A stretch of DNA of 64,000 bases, from NCBI GenBank assembly GCA_004794785.1, contig SJOL01009565.1:488408-552407 (forward strand). The letters are read 5' to 3'. Shown here piece after piece: positions 35,401 to 47,284 of this stretch. The notes under the pieces were generated by a model. That model was not told where the DNA came from. It made no database searches and saw only the letters and a program-made list of their open reading frames with translations. The stretch's first letter is position 1, and each line of letters starts with the position of its first letter. The DNA is from Opisthorchis felineus. Lineage: Eukaryota > Platyhelminthes > Trematoda > Opisthorchiida > Opisthorchiidae. A program made the translations under genes and the position numbers.

Positions 35401-36439
35401 AGTTTCACTCATCAGTCTCGGTGTTGACCACCGCGGATCCATTGAAGCTCACACCTGCTGAAGGCAGGCTATTCCTAAGAAATAAAATTTGACGTGTAGC
35501 ACAATCGGTTGACCACCAGCTGTTCATTCGGTCATACGTAAATAGACATGTTTCTAGGATACATAGCAGATACGGCCTGACTAGACCAGAGTACTGCTAA
35601 GCTAAGTTAGTGAGCAGGGTGGTGCACCACGCCCAAGGCAATATAAAAATACAGTTACTTAAAAGGAAGATTCGTGCGTATATAAAAACACGCGCATTGG
35701 TTAGGCGATACCTAAATTTTTTGCCCCTAAAGGCCACGGAAGAGGCGAAAGAATGCATTCTTCCAAACGATCGAGTAAAGTGTTGTGCAGCTAGTTACGT
35801 TCAAATCTAATTGAAGTGTCCCACCTGTTTTAATTAATAAGATATTTGGCGGTTCAGTGGTATCATTTCCTTAACTACTTTATGCATAAGAAGTTAAAAA
35901 CATCTAAAACTCCGAAAAAACTCCACATAGGCTTGTGTACTCTGGTGGTGAATATCGTGAACTCAGTACATGAAGCAGATCGCCGGTCGCGTGTTCTGCT
36001 TCCGAAATGAGAACATAATTCCCAGGTTGTAAGCATCAGGCTATATTAGTTACAGTATATAAGTGTTGACCATGTGAACCAGTGGTTGCCTGAGGAACGC
36101 ACTGGACGAGCTGTGATTATGAGGCCTAAAGAACCTGTGAAAAATCACTGCGAATATGGGACCGTAGATGAACACAGGCGAAAACATACACAAACTATTC
36201 ATATTGAGAGTGTTTTTGGCAGACTAATACGTAATGAATCTGGACTGAAAATATGCGTGGTCATCTCTTGTCTGCTAGAAAGGACATTCAGTCCAAGAAT
36301 GGAAGAGCACTACCATTAGGTTGAGACGGTTGAGCAGCTTACCACTGAGATCGAGTGTGAATGAGAAGACTTAAGTAGACAGTTATTGCAAGAGAAATAC
36401 AGCTGATCTGGGTGAGTTAAAATGTGTGACGAGACTCAC
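32446..36439 (-). other. Intron between exons 9 and 10
   Basis: It is 4 kb, with donor GTGAGT and acceptor TTCTGTTCCAG. A short ATGT repeat is at 33363-33403. Overlapping plus-strand ORFs at 33076-33888 give no known domain. No exon with matching phase and splice sites was found. Confidence 0.55.
33363..33403 (+). repeat. Short ATGT microsatellite
   Basis: TGTATGT units are interrupted once by an AGTAG stretch, over about 40 nt, with the purest part GATGTATGTATGTATGTAGA at 33384-33403. Confidence 0.75.
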
Positions 36440-36697
36440 CGCTGTCATCGATGATACACGCTCAGAAAGTTCGTAGGCCATGAGAGTAAGCTTTTCACAT
36501 TCGTTGACGGCATCCACAAAGTACTTCATATGAATTTCGAGACCCTCAATTCTGTACCACAGGGGTATTCCATTCGGTTTCAGAGTAAGTTGGATAATAT
36601 TTTCTTTGACTGTCTCGTCATCCCCAACAAGTGATGATGTCATTGAATAACTGCTTCCTTCGATCCCCGTCAAAAGGCTCAGTTCAGTCGAGATCTC
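36440..36697 (-). CDS. Exon 9: spectrin-repeat rod
   Basis: The exon is 258 nt (86 codons), phase 0 at both ends. Acceptor AATGTTCTGTGCAG ends at 36698 and donor GTGAGT is at 36434-36439. The product starts EISTELSLLTGIEGSS. After a Ser/Asp-rich loop it has the helix EIHMKYFVDAVNECEKLTLM running into AYELSERVSSMTA, with heptad-spaced hydrophobic residues. Confidence 0.87.
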
Positions 36698-36864
36698 CTG
36701 CACAGAACATTGGACAAAAAACGTAAACAGGGGCCACTAATCAAACCAGATGAGACAGATACTTCATGCTAGGTGGATAATTAATTTAGGTCAAGTGTAT
36801 AACGTACTGTAGAGTGCATTGTTTTGGAATAGCATAATTTTACCAACATGGCAATTAATATTAC

Positions 36865-36975
36865 CTTGATGAGCGTTAGGGTCGCTCTGAAGTATTCAGG
36901 AAGTCTGGCAACTGAAGAATAATCACCTTCTTGCAGACTGGCGAGCATTGAATGAACGACCTGGTGGTAGCGGAG
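36865..36975 (-). CDS. Exon 8: spectrin-repeat rod, short
   Basis: The exon is 111 nt (37 codons), phase 0 at both ends. Acceptor ATATTTTTTCCAG ends at 36976 and donor GTAATA is at 36859-36864, a somewhat weak site. The product, LRYHQVVHSMLASLQEGDYS followed by LPEYFRATLTLIK, continues the helix from exon 7. It is separated from exon 9 by only 167 nt. Confidence 0.8.
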
Positions 36976-37675
36976 CTGGAAAAAATATTTAGAGCATAGT
37001 ATGGGCACTGAAGAAACGATGGATCTGAAAATCTCTTGGAGTGTTGTAGGACAAAAGTTAACCAAGAACACCCAGTAGTCTGTCTGGTTAGTGCGTCAGA
37101 GGTAAGTCATCCGTTTGAAACACCTATTGGTTAACGCATCTTACTCAGTGATACTGGACAGAATTCAGTTTATTCAGTAGCAAGCTGATGTGGTGATTTC
37201 AGTGAAAAGCCGTGTTGTTCTTTCCAGGGAAATTTCTCTTTTAGGGAGTGTGTCACCATATCCAAGGCGCCCCTCTCTATATTCTTATGAACAGTGATGT
37301 CCAATGTGCCATAAAACAAATATTTCAGAGAAAAAATTGTGAGAAATCTGGCCATCTGGGACAGTTGTTTTGGCTTCCTTAGAGAAAATTTATCCATCTT
37401 GGAACTCAATACGTGGTTGTACGAAAACCACTCAGGTGCAGAAAGTACGAATATTTTGAATGACAATAGCAGCTTCAAAATACTAAAAGTGATTTTGCCG
37501 TTTCTTTAGACTTTCTCAACCCGTTGTTTCCGTTTGGGTGATCGAATCGTATAACTTAATAGCACTGTTCAACCAAAATGCGAGTGTAAGAACCCTCGGA
37601 ATATGCATTCAGCTGAACACTTATGAACTGAATAGTACGGATGAGTTCATTCACCTCCGGTGTACGTACACTCAC
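36976..37675 (-). other. Intron between exons 7 and 8
   Basis: It is 0.7 kb, with donor GTGAGT and acceptor TTTTTTCCAG. A minus-strand ORF at 37170-37478 has no spectrin-like pattern and no matching splice pair. Nothing else is visible. Confidence 0.6.
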
Positions 37676-37833
37676 CTTCAACTCATTCAGCTTAGCTTCA
37701 GACTGCCTCAGCTGCACTTCCTCGGAGTGGAGCCACTGTGACACTGAGGTAGGCAGTGACGAAGTCGAAGTCCAGCAAACTTGTTCATCCACCATTGTGT
37801 CACCTGCTGGGCCAACAGTCTCCTTTTCACTTT
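37676..37833 (-). CDS. Exon 7: spectrin-repeat rod
   Basis: The exon is 158 nt. Acceptor TATTTCAACTGGTAG ends at 37834; the first two bases AA join the G of exon 6 as Glu. Donor GTGAGT is at 37670-37675, phase 0. The product runs SEKETVGPAGDTMVDEQ, then a helix SVSQWLHSEEVQLRQSEAKL with the typical Trp, ending NELK. Confidence 0.8.
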
Positions 37834-39380
37834 CTACCAGTTGAAATAGAGCGCAAACGTGTCACATGGTCATAGGAATCAGCAAGAAGGCTAAGAAAAG
37901 ATTTTATACATAAATACTAAAAATGTGTCCGTCGGAGCATACCTTTACGTCCACACAGAACAGCCAAGCCAGGATTGTAATATATATATCTGAGCCTAGG
38001 AATAGCCACACCTTAAGGTTTCCATCGAACCCATCAAGTGGCCTCTGCATAGTGAGGGGCAGACCACATACCTGTTTGCTACACTCCAAAAAGACGATGG
38101 GGTTGATTGACGATCATCGTCCATCCAGCTTCAATAACATGGCAGACTATAAATGAATTCGGTTTCGAAATTTTCCTTCGGATAACGGACGACACTCATG
38201 TAATAGCCGTACATGCCACCTTGTGGTCAACTTAAATGAATAAGATTCTAGGCACTGTGCAACCTAATACATCTTGCTAGAGGGGTCAAACCCCCGTCCA
38301 ATCAAGAGTTATGTCCAAGGTAATTAGCAGAGGGACTGAGGCTAGTATAAACCACTAGGTTGCAGATCTAGTCCTCTTTACTTGGCTCTGCAATAGGTCC
38401 ATGAAGGTCTCGTAACAAACCGTCTGTTGAGTCTTGCTTACTGTTCTTCATACGAGGCTGTACTGTATTGCACGCGCTTTTTATTCTTCTCCGAACCGTA
38501 TTGATTTCAACTCTAGCTATGAAGAATGTTTCTCATTAGATACCCCTGTCCGAGACCAGCTGTTATGGTTATCGACGCACAAGCATGCCATCTTCTCTAC
38601 CGGTCTGCAGTCTGGAAAGTGTACACTGATTTACTGTTGAACTTAGCACACACATTTTGCCTGACTTTCCAGTGCTGAGTGGATGGCTGAGTTTTGTTCA
38701 GAAGTTTTCGAGTCCCAGGCACGTCATGCATGACGTTCCTGCATCTTTGATACCGGGAAGGACAATCAAGTGGGCGATGAGATGATCGGGTTACATCGAT
38801 GACCTAGCACAGTAGGACTCCTTGATAAGCCAGCTCTCATCAGAAGAGATTCTGTGTTTAGTAACACACGAAACACGAACACATTTTTCAACAGGGCGAG
38901 GGATATAAATTATAATCTCACAAGGCCAAGACACCCCACTCAAAGGGACGTTGCTAATGCTGGCGTGGTTTTTGCTCCATGTTCACTGTTGTCCCTTTCG
39001 GACGGTGAACTATGGTGTACATGAGTTCAGGTTGTTAACGCGTAGGTGGAAGGTGAAGATAAACCACTAGTTGGACAATATTTACACTTCAAACCGATGC
39101 TATCTGTCACAGGATGCTGTTACGTGGTAGTGATATTAAGACATTTCCCATGACCGATCGTCAGGGTTTATGTGAGCAGAGCAAAATCTGCTTGCTCGAC
39201 TTGGCCTAAAATGCATTTTATCCGCTTAAAACTTGAAAACCCGTTAACCAGAGCATTAACAAAGTGATAAAAGCAGCCAAAAACTAAAACACTGAATACC
39301 AATCACTATTCTAGTCTCGGTCACTCGCTCTGTGCGCGAAGATGCCAGAAAAATGAAACTCTGCATGAAAGACTGTTGAA

Positions 39381-39560
39381 ATCAGCTCAGTAGTTAAGGG
39401 GCGAACTTAGGGACCGGAAGGTCCGTGGTTCGTACCAAACCCCGGAACCTCAGCCAATACTGTCTAGGCTCGGGCAACTTGGCAGAAGTTGAGCCCTTGT
39501 GCCTCCTTCGGGTGTAGCTGGCCACCGAGTGTCATGGCTGAACAATTATTATTATTATTT
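39381..39560 (+). repeat. tRNA-derived SINE with ATT tail
   Basis: The A box CAGCTCAGTAGTTAAGG starts at 39383 and the B box GGTTCGTACC at about 39428. The body TAGGCTCGGGCAACTTGG starts at 39464. It ends in an (ATT)n tail at 39544-39560, which marks the 3' end and a retroposed origin. It is the same family as 19541 and 1018 and lies antisense to the gene. Confidence 0.82.
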
Positions 39561-40624
39561 AAACTCAGAACACTAGTGAACGAAAACTAATATTTCGCCA
39601 TCTCTTCTTCTGATCCATACAGACCTGCGGTTAGGCAGAAGAAAACAGCATAACTCAGTACGAGTGACAACCGGATAAAGGGGACCGATTACTAATTCAG
39701 TGGTGGCTTATGCGCCTAATGCTAATACCGTTTTCAAAATACACTATCAGGCACCTATCTACCCACCGAGATTTGTCACAGCTGAGTCAACTGTGACCGG
39801 CTGATGCAACCCGAGCCTGTAAACATAAAAAATAGTGATGGATGAGCTGTAATAGCCTTTCGGTGCACATTTGCCGTGTCACCCTGAGGAAGCGTTATAT
39901 AGTCAGTTTATTCAAGCCTAGACAAGAGCTGCAGTGGTCAGTAAGTTCGCGCCTTAGCCACTGTTATAACTCGAGCTTCCAAACCGAGCCCGTTAAGTTG
40001 AAAAGCGTTCGTAGGAGCATGAGGACTACCATAGTCTGTTCTGTTACACTGAAACTATAACCAAAAACAGGTATATAAGTGTTCTGTTTCTTAGAAGACA
40101 AAGTGGTAAAATACTGCTCCCAGTTCCCATCCATCTTTTGGCGTCTTGCTTTCTGCATTTTTGAAATCTGGACAAAAGAGTATATTTAAACTCAAAATTA
40201 GCCTAGAAAACTAACAGACACCGTGAAAAATAGACTTCCCCTAACCCACATCATGCTAACTCGAGCCCGATCACCACTAAAAACTAAGCTTAATAAACGG
40301 TAAATAACAACTAGAAAAAAGAAGCACGATTCATTTCAAATGCAACTCACCCTATTGTGTTGTCTCTTTTAGACCAAAAACATTCAGTTTACAAGTGAAA
40401 ACTACTTTCAACACTACTTATTTCTACAAGCCCACTTCCGGCTCATACCCAGTTGTGTGCAGTTGCCGAAGGACACTCAGTTGAAAATTGATTTGATGAA
40501 AGCTGGAGATTCAGCTTAGTCCTGGCAGAATCGCTCGTTTATGAATATGTTACTCAAAGTCGGCTTCATATGTAATTTCGTAAGTTATTCAATAAAGGAA
40601 GTATATTTCGTTGGCATACCTCAC

Positions 40625-40700
40625 TACTAAAGTAGTTGCTGAAAACTCCACGACAAACCACTGGTGGTTCGCCCTTCTTGTCATCATCAGATAGGACTAG
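40625..40700 (-). repeat. Diverged hammerhead-like repeat copy in sense orientation
   Basis: On the minus strand it reads CTGATGA (40690-40684), then AAGAAGGGCGAA. A hairpin AACCAC-CA-GTGGTT follows, then TTGTCGTGGAG and TTTTCAGCAACT, the last parts matching the end of copy 1. GAAA has become GAA-C and stem II does not close well, so catalysis is unlikely. The core starts 77 nt after the donor-side end of exon 6 in the transcript. Confidence 0.6.
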
Positions 40701-40766
40701 TCTAAAAATCATCATCAATTTGGTTGTTTGATTGAACACCTTTTTTGGTGCGAGTGGTTCTATCAC

Positions 40767-40995
40767 CTCCACCAGCGTGAGCCATGAACTTACCCGCTTC
40801 AGTTCCTTCTGGTAGAATGTCGGCTGAAGACCGCTCAACATCTGCATCAACATCAACCCCACCAACCAGGTCCTGTAGTTCCGATTCCACCTCGTCAATA
40901 TCCAAATGATTGTATGTTTCATTGACCCCATCCAATAATGTCAGCTGTGCCATCGTATCCACGAGAGTTAAGGATGGTTCGCCTGGAAGACCGGA
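40767..40995 (-). CDS. Exon 6: spectrin-repeat rod
   Basis: The exon is 229 nt. I chose acceptor TTACTATATAG (ending at 40996) because it keeps phase 0 with exon 5. A nearer CAG at 40983-40981 would need a phase 1 partner. The donor is GGAG|GTGATA with GT at 40766-40765, leaving one base in phase 1. This matches exon 7, which starts with two bases of a codon. The product includes LTLVDTMAQLTLLDGVNETY and DEVESELQDLVGGVDVDADV, helical and acidic. Its donor is one of the weaker ones. A degenerate hammerhead-like repeat begins 77 nt downstream in the transcript. Confidence 0.75.
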
Positions 40996-42790
40996 CTATA
41001 TAGTAAGCAGCAATGAAGCGGATGAGCAGAATACTTCATAGATAGAAGTTATGAGAACTTGAAACTGGGCATTCAATCAAACAAACGAGCAACACAAATT
41101 TCTTACGTAAGTAGCTCCTTAAAAATAACATTATTCAAACAATGAAGAACAGTTTTCGATCAAACCATACAAATTATGTGTAGATCGGGAAGAATTTCAT
41201 CAACACAAAGGTTTGATCGTTTTCAAACTACCGTTTTCAAGAAGGCGGTAGCGGCGGATCACACATCAGTGAAAACATTGTCGTTTAAAATTCCCCGGAG
41301 CACTATCGTAAGAAAGTCTCAATATCCTTACTGGCATCCAGAAGCAGGAGAAACACTTATGATGGGATGACAGTAGCACGCTTATTGAACTGCATCTTAA
41401 AGACCCTCTGGACCAATTCATAAGAAACTAACGTGAATCCTCATCTAATGAAACGTCCCATCCGATTTGAAACGAACTGGAAGCCAAACTTCCAGCACTT
41501 GATTTCATTCTTGGCTGAATCCAATCAGAGTGGAAAATACTGGTGCAAGAGCAATGTAAAAACCCAGACTTACACTTCAAAAATTAATATCAGTAAAACT
41601 ATCAGCTACGTTCTTTCAAAGGCAAAGGCGCATCCATTGCAGGGAGTTTGTCACGTCCAAGTTAAGTAAAAAGTGCGATAGGCGATCAGTGTGTTTGAGC
41701 CTTGTTTCATTACAACTAATAACTCAGGTTACCAGTGCAGCTGTCAGGACCGCGTAGCAGTCGCCTGAAGTTACGGTTCGTGTGCCTTAAAATTACTTAG
41801 TTGCAGCTCCCATTGAAATTGTGGGCTGTAAACAATGGTGTGTGGAAGTCATATGAATGTGTTCGACGTGTGAACAACGTCTGCGGTAACCCTTCTGATA
41901 GAACAGCAGTCCGGTAGACGAGAAGTTGCGGAATCGAGTCCGCCTAAAGACGCTTGTCTTCCCTTACGTTACGCGCACTTGGATTCTTTTTCAAGAGTTC
42001 ACGACCTATGACTACGGTTTAGTTGATGTATTCTGTAAGAAGACCGATTTGTAAACACTGGATTGTCGTCGGACACATTCTTGATGAATATGATGCATAC
42101 ATCTGGGATTTTCGCTTTCATTCGTACAAGATAAACAAACCTCAGATCAACCGAAAGGTTACATTTAAGCATTTAAGCAAATTCAAAGAGCACTTATATG
42201 ATCCAGACGAAGCTCGGAAAAGTTGCACGAAAAGATCATTCTAAGATAGTACCGGATATGCGCCAATTTGAAAACTCCTAATATAACCATCAGTTGCCAA
42301 AGGGCATCGTCCTCATCAGGTCTAATGAGCTGGTCACGAATGGAACATATACGTTATTATGCGGCTGATAGTTGCACACTGAAATGGCTGGCCGCGCTTG
42401 AAGGAAACATATCTCATCGACACCGAATGGTTTCCGAGTGTCCCAAACGGTCGTTTGATCAAACAGAAGGGAAGTATTTACAACTCACAGCCGTTCTTAA
42501 GTCATCATTTTATTGTGTTTAGCTTTTCAAAGAGGATTGCTTTTGAGTTCGGTTCCAACAAGTGATTTCGAACCCACGTTGTCAATCGCATGAAATGGCA
42601 GGATTTCATTGGTGGTGGAGGTCAGAGTGAAACCTAGATAGACGAGCTTGTTCGGTTGCTAGGTCCCGTTAACACTTTCTGGGAGTACTCAGTTGGCAGT
42701 TGGTTGGTTGAATATCGCACGAAATTCGCCATAGTGACTGTTTGTTCCACTAATAGAGTAAATGCTGATTGAAAGTACTGAAATACTTAC
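40996..42790 (-). other. Intron between exons 5 and 6
   Basis: It is 1.8 kb, with donor GTAAGT and acceptor TACTATATAG. Several short plus-strand ORFs (41176-42522) show no known domain. No repeat element is recognised. Confidence 0.6.
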
Positions 42791-43171
42791 GTCGGATTCT
42801 GAGACTTCAAAGTATGTTACTTGTGCGTCCGTTTCGTCCACCGATACTATGGATTCCGACTCATCCATTGGACAACGCTCCTGGGATAGTTCGGTTATGT
42901 ATGAATGGAACTGGGCTATCCGGTTAGCAACCTTTTGCCCCAAGTGAGTGTACGCTTGAAGCAGCTGCTTCAAAGTCACTCCTGGACCCAGATTCATGAC
43001 TGAACCTAGAACCACCTCTGGGGTCTCGTCATCGACAGCTGACTGAGTCCCGGCTGCGGAGATTTCTGTCAAGCTGTTAAGCTGCTCCGACCCGAGTCGG
43101 TTCGCTTGCCAAATATGAGTGATGTCCTCTGTGAAACAGTGCTGTTCGTTTTGAACAGCTCGAAGAAGTTG
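42791..43171 (-). CDS. Exon 5: spectrin-repeat rod with acidic tail
   Basis: The exon is 381 nt (127 codons), phase 0 at both ends. Acceptor TTTCTGTTTTCAG ends at 43172 and donor GTAAGT is at 42785-42790. It starts QLLRAVQNEQHCFTEDITHI, then has a Ser/Thr/Asp-rich loop. A second helix, VTLKQLLQAYTHLGQKVANR, continues into IAQFHSYITELSQE. The last 30 residues are strongly acidic and Ser-rich (MDESESIVSVDETDAQ), which is unusual for a rod and may be a flexible hinge. Confidence 0.87.
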
Positions 43172-44670
43172 CTGAAAACAGAAACCAATTGTCTGTGCAT
43201 TGTAGCGTAAGTCCTATGGATAGTTGTCAATAGTTTTACCATCGTGACCCCAAATCCAAGTCTAAAAGCCGTTTTGTTTGATCACTTCATCACCTTCGCA
43301 CAAACTAAGCACCGGAAAAGGGTAATCTGTTACAGTTTTGTCATAATGGAACTGAGCAGTGTCGAGTAAGTAAATAGTAATCAAACACAGAGATTGTAAA
43401 CCATGGGAGGTTGTAACTAAAACCACTCATTCATCTGTGACATTTATTCGGCGGATCGTTAGCACGTGAAGTGTTAAAAACAGATTAGTGTTTCCGGGCC
43501 CCCACAACAGCAAATCGGAAAATGAAGAGAGTTCTTGTCAGTAGCTCGCGTCCTGTAACTAGCTCGAGGGATATTTCTTTCCGATGAGACAGCTGTGAAT
43601 TACGTTTCTGGATATCAGACTAGGCTTAAAGTGAACCCGTATAAAGTTTAAAAAGGCAAACAGTAAATAAGCAGAACCATTCAGTTTCAATGAACTAACT
43701 GGGCCATCATCTCTAAGATGTGGCCCTAATTCTATAGTATCCTTATCCCTGGTCAACGAGGCTGTAGCACCTGGAACCAGTGCACTTCGGCGCAGGGTTT
43801 GCCTGCTGATATAGCGAACTAGACTGACTGAATGAGTTTCGACCACGAAACATTTGGGCCACAACCCACAGGTCCAATGCAGTAGGCCGAGCTGTATGTG
43901 GGTGACTTCTCACAGGATGTGACAACGACCAGCTGGATTGTGTGCCAGTGATGCCTTGTATTAGCCTGTCAATAGACCACAGATGTACACCGCCACAACC
44001 GCAAGTTTATCGCTGCCCACAGCCCCCTGCAGCTTACCATCACCGCAAAACGTTTACGCCAGCTGAAGTCATGAAACTTGCAACATATATGAAGAGCCGC
44101 AGCTGTCGCCACTAATATCGTGGTCGGAAATGCTCTGATAGTAGCTAACGATGCTCAAGAGCCATAAATCCTTCAGGTAAGAATAACGTAGTACAGAGTG
44201 AGAGAAAGAATGGGTAGGAAACCACCTTAAAAGAACCGTAAATGTCTAGAAAAAATTATCAAGAACCTAGGCCCTTCATCTCTCGATCGCATTGAACAAA
44301 ACACATCTCAGGAGCTCTATACAAGAAGCTCTTAGTTGTGAGCTGACTTAGATAACCTGAAACAAACGGAATTCCTCCAGATTCTATAGCACAGTCAAAA
44401 TGTTCAGTCCTCTAGAGTTACCATTACGCGAAGCGCTGCTAGGAAAAGCATCCAAGGGAGAAACAATAAGCACTTTCTTAAAAGCCCGAGTATATTTGAC
44501 AGGCCGTTAGGTACTCCTTTCAACCTCAGCTGGCCCGTAACAACTGCACAACAGGCCTTCAGTTATGTAGCGGTTCTCCTCTGTTCTTCAACCTTTGCCA
44601 GGCACCTCACCGTCGAACAGTGAACTTTTATTCTCGTCTGCTTTAAATTACATCTATTAGTTGCTGTGCT

Positions 44671-44719
<49 letters not shown>

Positions 44720-45637
44720 GTTCTGTATCTTGTTATTCTGACTTGTAACAGTAACCATTACTCTTGCATGCTGAAAGTTCTGTTCCCTGACAAAGGTGCC
44801 ATGTTCCTTCAGTAAACATTACCACTTAGCCTTGTCTAGTTACCAACCAATGAGACAGGTAGCATCAGTCAATTCAAACGATAATATGGTTCGTCGGATA
44901 ACGCAGTGTGAACCAACCCTATATCCGGTCGGTACGCTAAAACTTTGGGGGAGGGAAAGGAAATGCGTTCGACTTAAGTATGGACGGTCACAGAGTTTCT
45001 ATCGTTCTACTCTGGTAAGGAGGGCAGTTCATGCGGTCGGATATTCCTGTCTCGCCCATTCTCAGCGTCTCTTGTCGCACAACCAAACAACAGAAGTCCT
45101 GTTGCGCAAGACATGGTAACTGTGCCCAGAATGTAAAAGTAGCAACAGTAGTTGTGAGCATTTGCACTTCACTGTCCTACATTTATGTCGGGTATTTATC
45201 AGAGTTAGTTCAATCTGCCATCCAGGAAAGTACCGCCTTCCGGTCTAACAGCGGATCCTCATGAGGTCCCACACTTCAAGCTCCGGATAACAAATTCAAA
45301 GCCCCGACATCCAGTGAAAATGGTTTACGAAGCTATCGGTCACAGGGACCGCTGTAATATTTTCGCCTCTGCTTTGTGCATACAGTCTATGGTAACCTAC
45401 ACCACTTTCGTGAGAGAATCGGAGTGTGTGTCAACAGCAACAAGTAAAAAGGAAGGAGCCTGGTTATAGAAACTGTCAGTAATAGCGCCTCTGATATGAG
45501 CTTGCAATCATAATTCAAGACAACTTCAGTCAAGTATATGGACACCAATACTACATGGAAAGCAACTTAACGGTTCGCATGTTTCTTGGCTTGCCAAAAC
45601 TAAGGATTGCATTCCATTAATACTTGCGAAAACATAC
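43172..45637 (-). other. Intron between exons 4 and 5
   Basis: It is 2.5 kb, with donor GTATGT and acceptor CTGTTTTCAG. A (TA)n tract lies at 44673-44717. ORFs at 43559-43925 and 44796-45264 lack recognisable domains. Confidence 0.6.
44673..44717. repeat. (TA)n microsatellite
   Basis: An uninterrupted TA dinucleotide run of about 44 nt, the longest simple repeat in the window. Its length may be polymorphic or affected by assembly. Confidence 0.95.
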
Positions 45638-46012
45638 CTGACATTGTGACTGTTGTACATAAAGCAATTCGAGTTGCGACGCAATCGACAATTCTGACAC
45701 AGAAACATCCAGTTCGTCAAAGTTCACCAAAGGTTTCGGAAGCTCTTGGGACTGGAGGTACAGTAATTTCAAAAAGGATTGTGCCTTTTGAATACGCTCG
45801 TTCAAGGCCATCACCGCAGGTGAATACACCGTCTGCAACTCGTCTCTGAGAATGTGCAACTGTGTATTAGCTTCATCCAGTCGAGACAGCAATTCATCTC
45901 TCTTTTTTAGTTTGTCGTCGTCTAAGATCAGCGTGGAGGATTTATCATATAAGAGCGGGTCAATGTTCTGCTTGATCCAGTCAGAGTGTGAATTTAGTTC
46001 ACTAATTTGTTG
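45638..46012 (-). CDS. Exon 4: spectrin-repeat rod
   Basis: The exon is 375 nt (125 codons), phase 0 at both ends. Acceptor TTGATTCTATCAG ends at 46013 and donor GTATGT is at 45632-45637. It opens with a spectrin helix-A type sequence, QQISELNSHSDWIKQNIDPL, including the conserved Trp. Helical blocks KLKKRDELLSRLDEANTQL and VMALNERIQKAQSFLKLLYL follow, with an acidic loop ILDDDK between. The length is close to one repeat plus linker. The reading frame extends well upstream of the first Met codon, so the start rests on the splice acceptor. Confidence 0.88.
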
Positions 46013-47143
46013 CTGATAGAATCAAGAATGAGAAAAAGGGATTATTGCAAGTGTGTCGTTTCGTGGTACTCAGTCAAATATTCCGTATTTACATGGCTAA
46101 CCAATGGATGACAGCGAATATCATGCTCACAAAATGTAGACATTCAATCGAGTGGGATGCATGCAAAAAGAAGGAACTGGAGGTATGCTTTTGACCGCCA
46201 GTCAAATTTAATGAGAATCCATTGCATATCCCACTCATGTAGTCGTGTCAAGATCATTCACTAAAGATTCAAAAATGTGGTCAACTCAATTACTTTTTGC
46301 CTACGTTCTGTGGTCACTTGTTCTGTAAGCATATCTGAGTACTGAGAGATCGGCCTTTTCCCAGATATACGGCGTACCCTTACGTTGTTTTTCGTAATTA
46401 CAGTACATCTGCGATCAGTTAGAGAAGCTACTAGGTGGGCTAGCTAGACTCATAGAGACCAAAAGTAATGTTAAGTGGACTTCAAGGAACTGAACTATTC
46501 TGCGTATGGAGCTTTCCAGACTGGATCGCTATAAGTGGCCTATCAACTGAAATCAATGAAATCAGAGGAGATGGTAAAGGTTTGGAACATGCTGACCGAC
46601 ACTGCTGAACCACATGACTTCGCCACTGCCACTTGGTCTTGAGTGTCTAACTGCTTTCAAGCTCTATAATAGCTGAGATCTAACGCATATCACCTATGCA
46701 CCGGTCGTGGACATACCGAGTTTCCATAAAGTGCAAACAAAAGCTGACCTTGTTCTTACGCCTTTTTGTCATAGACCCTGTGATAACTGGCAAAACCTGT
46801 GCCCCATGTTCCGAAAAATGCTTCTAGTCCTGATCTACTCATTAAGTTTACTCAACTCCAGATGAACTGTTTGTTTTAGCAAACAAGTTACTCATACAGT
46901 AAGCAAGAATCAGTGGTAACGCTGACAAGTGTCTCTGGTTGCCTAATATCGACTAATATAGACTAATCTGATGAGCGGTTACTATATGTAACCAAACTGC
47001 CTCACAGCCCTCATTATTCTTGATATAGTAGAGAAACTGCAAAACTGCAAACACTCTACCGAGCATTGTAATCCATCCAACCTCATTTTTCATGGGCAGC
47101 ACTGCATTGCTGCTGTTAAGAAATGCAATGCCACCGCACTTAC
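46013..47143 (-). other. Intron between exons 3 and 4
   Basis: It is 1.1 kb, with donor GTAAGT and acceptor GATTCTATCAG. I see no coding or repeat feature. Confidence 0.65.
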
Positions 47144-47284
47144 ATCAATCGTCACCAACTGTAACTGTAGCCGTCCCGGTTTGAGAAGTTCACCAGATTG
47201 GAGCAGTGTCTTGGTTTGTCCTGCAGGTCCGAACGTAACAGCTTTCGACAAGATGGAGGTGACCATTTCAGAGACAGCATCCAA
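47144..47284 (-). CDS. Exon 3: spectrin-repeat rod, short helix exon
   Basis: The exon is 141 nt (47 codons), phase 0 at both ends. Acceptor TTTTGTCCCATTAG ends at 47285 and donor GTAAGT is at 47138-47143. The product begins LDAVSEMVTSILSKAV and joins the end of exon 2 (ELEEQLEHL) in an unbroken heptad pattern. A less helical stretch, KTLLQSGELLKPGRLQLQLV, follows. It can be skipped without changing frame. Confidence 0.82.

Larger units (their letters stand above)
37834..40766 (-). other. Intron between exons 6 and 7
   Basis: It is 2.9 kb, with donor GTGATA and acceptor AACTGGTAG. It holds a SINE (39381-39560) and the degenerate hammerhead-like repeat (40625-40700) close to the donor. A helical-looking ORF at about 40080-40170 was considered as an exon and not accepted. 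Confidence 0.6.

Noticed and set aside
40080..40170. Helical open stretch on the minus strand (QKARRQKMDGNWEQYFTTLS) after acceptor TTTTGTCCAG
   Set aside because: No consensus donor follows, and inserting it would break the phase 1 match between exons 6 and 7.
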